Source of the DNA: Ashinkailepas kermadecensis
Lineage: Eukaryota; Arthropoda; Thecostraca; Neolepadidae
Direction of reading: 5' to 3'
Length of the DNA: 64,000 nt
Assembly (NCBI GenBank): GCA_034440615.1
Contig: JAOTOM010005128.1
Coordinates: 496,001 to 560,000, forward strand
The notes beneath the pieces are model-generated. The model saw only the letters and a program-made list of their open reading frames with translations, was not told the DNA's origin and ran no database searches. Of this stretch, positions 59,115 to 64,000 are shown in pieces. Numbering within the stretch: position 1 is the stretch's first letter; every line of letters starts with the position of its first letter. Made by a program: the position numbers and the translations under genes.

Positions 59115-59399
59115 GGAAATGCATACATATATCGATCGACATCGTTTCTTTTGCTTCCCTCTGCAATGTAGTTGTGCCTGTATTTTCAAATATCTCCGAC
59201 GTGGTAGTGGTACAGTCGGAGAATGGTTAAACGATTCACAACGTACTGCCACACGTGAACCATAATCTTGCGGCCATAGCTCTAGATTTGCGTCACATAT
59301 AGCGCAGTGCATCACAACCTGTCCGGCAGAACACCTCGAAGAACCACAAGATGCGATCACAAAAGGCGTCGGGTCGAAGCGGGGCGGCGGGCACGCGCC
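59114..59399. other. Unassigned
   Basis: No feature recognised. Confidence 0.4.
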
Positions 59400-59645
59400 G
59401 CCTCCACTGTTGCACCACACTGTGGGCGCCTGTTGTGACGTCGACGGGTGGCCAGTCCCGCCGGTGACCTGAACTCAAGGTCACCGCATTGATTGGTGAC
59501 GATCTTCAGATTCCGGGATCGACCGGGCGGGGCGGGCCCTATGGTCACGTGACAGGACGGATCTGGTCCTGCGGACACGTGACGGGACGAGGCGGGTCTT
59601 GCACGGTCACGTGACCCGATGAGGCGGGGCCTGCAATAAAGCTGG
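59400..59645. promoter_or_regulatory. GC-rich block with three evenly spaced CACGTG boxes
   Basis: GGTCACGTGAC-type E-boxes sit at 59,546-59,551, 59,576-59,581 and 59,608-59,613, i.e. 30 and 32 bp apart, close to three helical turns. Two are the full palindrome GTCACGTGAC. A GC box GGGCGGGGCGGG precedes them (59,525-59,536) and AATAAAG follows. The boxes sit in imperfect ~31-bp repeats (GACGGGACGAGGCGGGTC, GACCCGATGAGGCGGGGC). bHLH-Zip factors could bind, but it may be only a GC-rich repeat. Confidence 0.4.
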
Positions 59646-59944
59646 TAACTGGAGAATTTATTTCGATTAGGTACGGTGGGGCTGCTGTGCGCTACGGTGA
59701 TATTGTAAGCACGTCACCGGAAGAAGGGAAGTATATCCCAAATCATGAAACTTAGAAGAGAACCCTGGCGCGTCGCATGGAAAAGAAATAATGTAATTGG
59801 TTGAAAATGTGATAGTTAATAACGTGCAAATTGAAGCGTACTGGACGAAACAGTGTCTGAAGATTGACAGGTGAAGCATGACAAACATCCCCAAGCAATG
59901 TCTTTATGTTGATAATAGTAGGTACTTATCTTATGCCCCCACCC
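59646..59944. other. Unassigned
   Basis: No feature recognised. Confidence 0.4.
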
Positions 59945-59959
59945 CACACACACACACCA

Positions 59960-60050
<91 letters not shown>

Positions 60051-60057
60051 TATATAT
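59945..60057. repeat. (AC)n(TA)n compound microsatellite
   Basis: About 19 AC units (59,945-59,982, two interruptions) pass directly into ~35 TA units. Confidence 0.95.
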
Positions 60058-61180
60058 CAGGGGGCAATTTTCCTCTTTGGAACGCCACTGCGTCTGCTCA
60101 ACGTCTTTTTTTCAGCCGATGGCTCCCTTCAGAGTATAGAAAGGCCCTTCGTGGAATTTCTTTCGGGACCTGCTCGGAATTTTCCGGTGCTTGGGCGATT
60201 CAATGGAGTCTGTGTGATTTTTGGGGTCGAGTTTGTTTTGTAAGCCCCTGCACGATATTTTGGGCCCCGGTACGATTATTCGGGCTCCCGGTGCGATTTT
60301 TTTCGTTGCCCCAACACGTTTCTTTTCCAGGTCCGACACGTTTTTTGGGGGAGTGATCTTTGACGCAATTCTTGTGGCCCTAGAGTGACATTGCTGATAC
60401 GAACTAATTTGTTGGAAGCCAGCTACGATTTGTGGGGCTCCGGCGCGACGTTTTGGCCCCAGAATGATTTTCAAGAGCAGCGGCGTGATTTTTGTTTGGT
60501 CTAAGTGCGATATTTGGGGCCCAGTCGTAATTTGTTGGGATCCCAGCGCGAGTTTTAGCTGCCCCGACACGTTTCTTTTCGATTCAGTTTATATTGAATT
60601 CGATCGAAAAGAATTCGAATTGGATTACTTTAATATTTAATTTACATGTACGGACTGTTTTTCGTTTCTTCGGCTTCATTTTTTTAGATGGTCCCGATAA
60701 GACTTTTTGGGCCAGGTGTGACCTGTCGAGCCCCTAGCGTTAAATCCAGGGGCCCGAGCACGACTTTTTGGTATCCCCAGGCTTAGCGTGACCTTTAGGG
60801 ACCCGGTCCGACCTTTTGGGGCCCATGTCGTGACTTTCATGAACCCCGGCACGATTTTCTTGAGCCCCAGCGTGATTATCAGGAGCCCAGGTACAAACAC
60901 TTAAGGCCTCCAGCGTGATTTTCAGGGGCCCCGGTCCGACTTTTTGGGGGTCCAAACGCGATTTTCGAGGGCCCAACCTGACCTTTGGAGGCCCGAGCGT
61001 GATTTTTGTGGGCCCCAGCGCGACTTTTTTGGGGCCCCAATGGCATTTTCAGGTGCCCCGTTCCCACTTTTTGGAGCCCCAGCGTCATTTATGGAGACCC
61101 ATGAACGATTTTTGGAACCCCAAATACGATTTTCAGTGGCTTTGGTGCGATTTTCCCAGCAACAAGCTTATGCTTAGCTG
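60058..61180 (-). repeat. Segment B-type array, inverse orientation
   Basis: Units of ~21 bp such as GCCCCAGCGCGACTTTTTTG and GCCCGAGCGTGATTTTTGTG recur. The left part (CAGCCGATGGCTCCCTTCAG) is the reverse complement of 26,870-26,800. Interruptions such as the AT-rich stretch ~60,570-60,650 look like later changes. Segments A, C, D and E are absent. Confidence 0.82.
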
Positions 61181-61909
61181 GATGGAGTTGTAGGAGGAGC
61201 CTAAGTAAACAAATGCATTTTAAATTAGGAGTGCCTACTACCATCTCGTCACAAACCAGCTACTAACATTATAGTTTAGGCCTCAACTTCTCTTTGGGAT
61301 GGATATAGGGCCAGTCATATACCTCCTTTGGGTATGACTACTTTCAGCATTCTTTACTGCTAGTTTTATTGCTCTAACACTGGGTGCTTTTATGCTCGTT
61401 TATTTGTTTTCCGTCTCTTAGCTGGGAGTGCCGCGACTTTACTGTTTATTTTATGGTGTTAACGTAAGGTACTTGCACTCGTTAAAAAAAAAATTGGGGA
61501 GCTCCCAGCTTCATTTTCAGGTGCCCGTGTGACTTTTCGAGCCCCAAATATTTTTTTTTGAAGGACGCGTCAGACCAATCAGCAACATTTGAGATTACCG
61601 TGCCCAACCGTGTCAGGAAGCGGTGATGTGTTGGAAATCCAACTCAGCACCAGTACGTGGCTGATAAACATTCCTTTCGCGCTGTAAATGTGCTCTGATT
61701 GCAAATCGCACGACTTTGTTGTCCACGATTTTGTCGTGGAAATAGTTTTGGTTTCGTATTCAGCATATTTGGTCAAATTTGCATTGGCCATGAGGATAAA
61801 TTAATCTCATGCGCCAATATTATAAGTGTTCGCCGAAACAAACTCCGAAAATAAATTGCCATACATCGATGATTCTACTCACCGATACATGATTGAGCAT
61901 GCAAAGTAT
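61181..61909. other. Unassigned, with a short B-like relic
   Basis: Bases ~61,490-61,560 (GGGGAGCTCCCAGC, GAGCCCCAAATATT) resemble segment B units. The rest is AT-rich and unrecognised. Confidence 0.4.
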
Positions 61910-61919
61910 TGGACGTGCT

Positions 61920-62096
61920 ATGTGACAACAACCTAGGGTTGTTTTAGGAAGTATCCGCCTGCCAGGCCATACAGTGTCGCCAACCCCCCACGCCGATTGG
62001 CCGCGGGCAGACCCGATAGTCCGTCGGTTGTGGGATTCGAGCCCGCGACCTTGCGACCAAGGGTCGAACGCCTTACCGACTAAGCTACCGCAAACA
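61920..62096 (-). mobile_element. tRNA-derived SINE, second family
   Basis: The minus strand begins TTTGCGGTAGCTTAGTCGGT (tRNA-like, A box) and has B box GGGCTCGAATCCC. The body includes CCGCGGCCAATCGGCGTGGG, shared with the 58.3-kb family, and a different tail GGCAGGCGGATACTTCC. Flanks TGGACGTGCT (61,910-61,919) and TGGACGTACT (62,097-62,106) form a possible 10-bp TSD with one mismatch. Confidence 0.82.
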
Positions 62097-62106
62097 TGGA
62101 CGTACT

Positions 62107-62768
62107 GATAAACAGTGGCGCTCTGCAATGTAATAACGTAACGTTAATTGCCGGTAACGTAAACGTAAACGCGCTCTGTAATTTTCAATCTACGCAATTC
62201 TACATGGTTTAGCGCACCAACTTTCGTCCAATGTGACCCCCGACAGTGTAGGTTGCAGCTACACATCTTCCAGCAATCTCAGCATTCCGCCTGCATTCTA
62301 GGGAGAGTAGAGTTTCAGAGGACGAAGGGAAATGCATTGTTTCAATGTGTGCCTGCGTAAAAATGTCTGGCTGAAACTTTGACAATGATTGCAGCATAGC
62401 ATGCCAAAACCATGAGGAAATATTTTGCCTAAGCATGATGCAGCATACCCTGGCGAGGGACGTGACGCTGGCTGTGATATCTCGACACATGAACGCCATC
62501 CTTTCAACGCGCCACCATCATCCTCAGAGTCAAACAACACTCATTCAGTTGTATTTTCGCAGTCTATATCCTGCGCAATATGCACTGTGCACTGCATGAA
62601 CACACAGCCGATTTTGAGGCTATGCGGCGCGGCGACCGCGGGAACATCCGGCGTCCAAATAGATGGACAAAGCAATACAAGACAGCTCGCTAGTGGTAGC
62701 AGTAGCACACAGTCAGAGACCCTTCAGGGTGCGAGCAGCACATCGCATCTCACATTACAGTAACATAC

Positions 62769-62800
<32 letters not shown>

Positions 62801-63827
62801 ATATTACCAATCGCATATCGCAAAGTCACAAGTATTTTAACACATTCCCGTGTTAATATACTGAATGGTATTCGTTAACATATTTGAGTTGTTGGCCAGT
62901 CGCCAAAACTCACGGAGTATCCGAGAGTCGGAAGCGTTTGACCTGCAGCAACACAAGCCCTGAAGTCGGGTGCGGCACAATGGCCATGTTTGTCGGAGTT
63001 CTGGCGCCCGGGAGTTGTACTATGACATCACACGCAACTGTCAGTCTGCATTTTAGCGGCAACGATTCACACTGGTCAGGTACGTAAACATGGATGCGCT
63101 TGCACATCGAGCAAGAAACCGTCAGCAAGGCATGACCAGCAGTGGGCACACAAGGGTGCAACCTGTCTTGATCTGAAGACAAAGCAGATGACAATGCAGA
63201 AGCAAGCCATGCAGGTGCAGGATACTGAAAGCAATGCAGGTGATACAAATATAATTCAGACTTTGTTTCCCAGGCATTCAGCATTATAAAAAGAACGGCT
63301 AATAGTCAGGGAACACGGACCAGATACGGAATAGTACGGAGCAATCATGAAGGTGAAAATTAGAATATTGCGACAGTTTGCATAACAGAAAGGTTAACGA
63401 TCAGTGATCGGCAACCGCTGCGGACTTAACAACGGCAATATGTGTTCACTTTTCACACGGGATTCACTCCGCTTGGACCTTTAATTACTTCCGTTGCATT
63501 CGTTCCATTGATCGCATTCGTGTCAGGTAACGAGATTTTGCACCCTGAAAATTCATAAGATACTGCTTCGAAATATGTCATCCAACACATGCCACACCAC
63601 CTTGGCGTGGGGCTATGGCTAGTATATAACTCACCTAATCTACATCCAACAGGAATGTCTCACACAGTAGCTTCCGTGCGAAATCTGTCTACACCGTGCC
63701 TACAAATAACCTAACCATCCTATGAACACACGCAGTGGAGGATTGTTGGGATGGGTGACCCCAATTTTACCGTAGTGTATTCAAAAATCGACGCGGACGC
63801 AATTTTGCTAAGTATGCAGCATTCACT
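62107..63827. other. Unassigned, no gene recognised
   Basis: Overlapping frames on both strands at 62.2-63.3 kb (96-124 codons) lack motifs. A TA microsatellite lies at ~62,766-62,802. GGATGGGTGACC near 63,752 is only a short chance match to 5S rRNA. Confidence 0.4.
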
Positions 63828-64000
63828 TGTGATGGGAGGAGCTTGTGATTGTTGAGGGTGTTATGCGGTAGCAAGTGAGTGTTGCTAGATAGGCTGGGAT
63901 ATATAGCTTCCTAGGAACTTGGGATAAGTGATTGATTGGGGTGGGAGTATGTACATTCCTAGTACCTTTTCTAGATAGGCTTAACCCAGATGGGCCCCTG
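63828..64000 (+). mobile_element. CR1-like LINE, 3' UTR-only copy
   Basis: It matches 25,365-25,537 of the full LINE with about five differences in 173 bases and runs off the window. It starts at TGTGATGGGAGGAG, near the boundary between the second and third 3' UTR repeat units. It is an extreme 5' truncation. Confidence 0.93.

Noticed and set aside
63745..63765. 5S rRNA-like word GGATGGGTGACC
   Set aside because: Only about a dozen bases match; the rest of a 5S gene is absent.

Overview
This window looks like repeat-dominated nuclear DNA from an animal. It has non-LTR retrotransposons, tRNA-derived SINEs, DNA-transposon remnants, short MITEs (small non-autonomous DNA transposons) and many satellites, and I found no intact host protein gene. 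Degenerate AACCT/TTAGG-type stretches near 51.7-52.3 kb resemble the arthropod telomere motif. Together with a CR1-type LINE, Transib, mariner and Penelope-like remnants they favour an arthropod, perhaps a chelicerate or crustacean. That placement is an inference.

Layout. 1-1,840: a 5'-truncated, inverted copy of a CR1-like LINE. 2.3-9.6 kb: hAT-like MITE debris, a tRNA-SINE with target-site duplication (TSD), and degenerate GC-rich arrays. 9.65-10.56 kb: a 5'-truncated Penelope-like element with a GIY-YIG nuclease domain and a hammerhead-ribozyme-like motif; its 87-bp flanking inverted repeat ends at the predicted ribozyme cleavage site. 12-20 kb: microsatellites, a 40-bp and an 11-bp satellite, one copy of an unclassified repeat, a LINE RT fragment and a 283-bp MITE. 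20.3-29.7 kb: a large GC-rich element built of ~21-bp degenerate units (segments A and B) followed by segments C, D and E. A nearly complete 4.56-kb CR1-like LINE (21,021-25,578) is inserted in segment A. 30.1-32.0 kb: a Transib (RAG1-related) transposase pseudogene with a SINE nested in it. 33.6-39.6 kb: 70-bp, 32-bp and 97-bp satellites, a GC-rich block with two minus-strand splice-donor consensus sites, a mariner-like transposase pseudogene and a second LINE RT remnant. 40.4-42.1 kb: the second copy of the unclassified repeat, carrying a 70-unit TCG microsatellite. 43.6-51.6 kb: the inverted counterpart of the 20.3-29.7 kb element; it retains the empty target site of the LINE. 53.8-64 kb: more satellites, MITEs, SINEs, a cluster of CACGTG boxes, another B array, and a third LINE copy represented only by 3' UTR at the right edge.

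How it works together. The only clearly intact reading frame with recognisable function is LINE ORF1, which has an SGNH-esterase-like domain. LINE ORF2 (endonuclease plus reverse transcriptase) is broken by two frameshifts. The SINEs, MITEs and truncated LINE copies depend on enzymes encoded elsewhere. The nested insertions give a relative order: the ~21-bp-unit element and its inverted duplicate came first, then the LINE insertion; a SINE inserted into the Transib ORF after Transib arrived.
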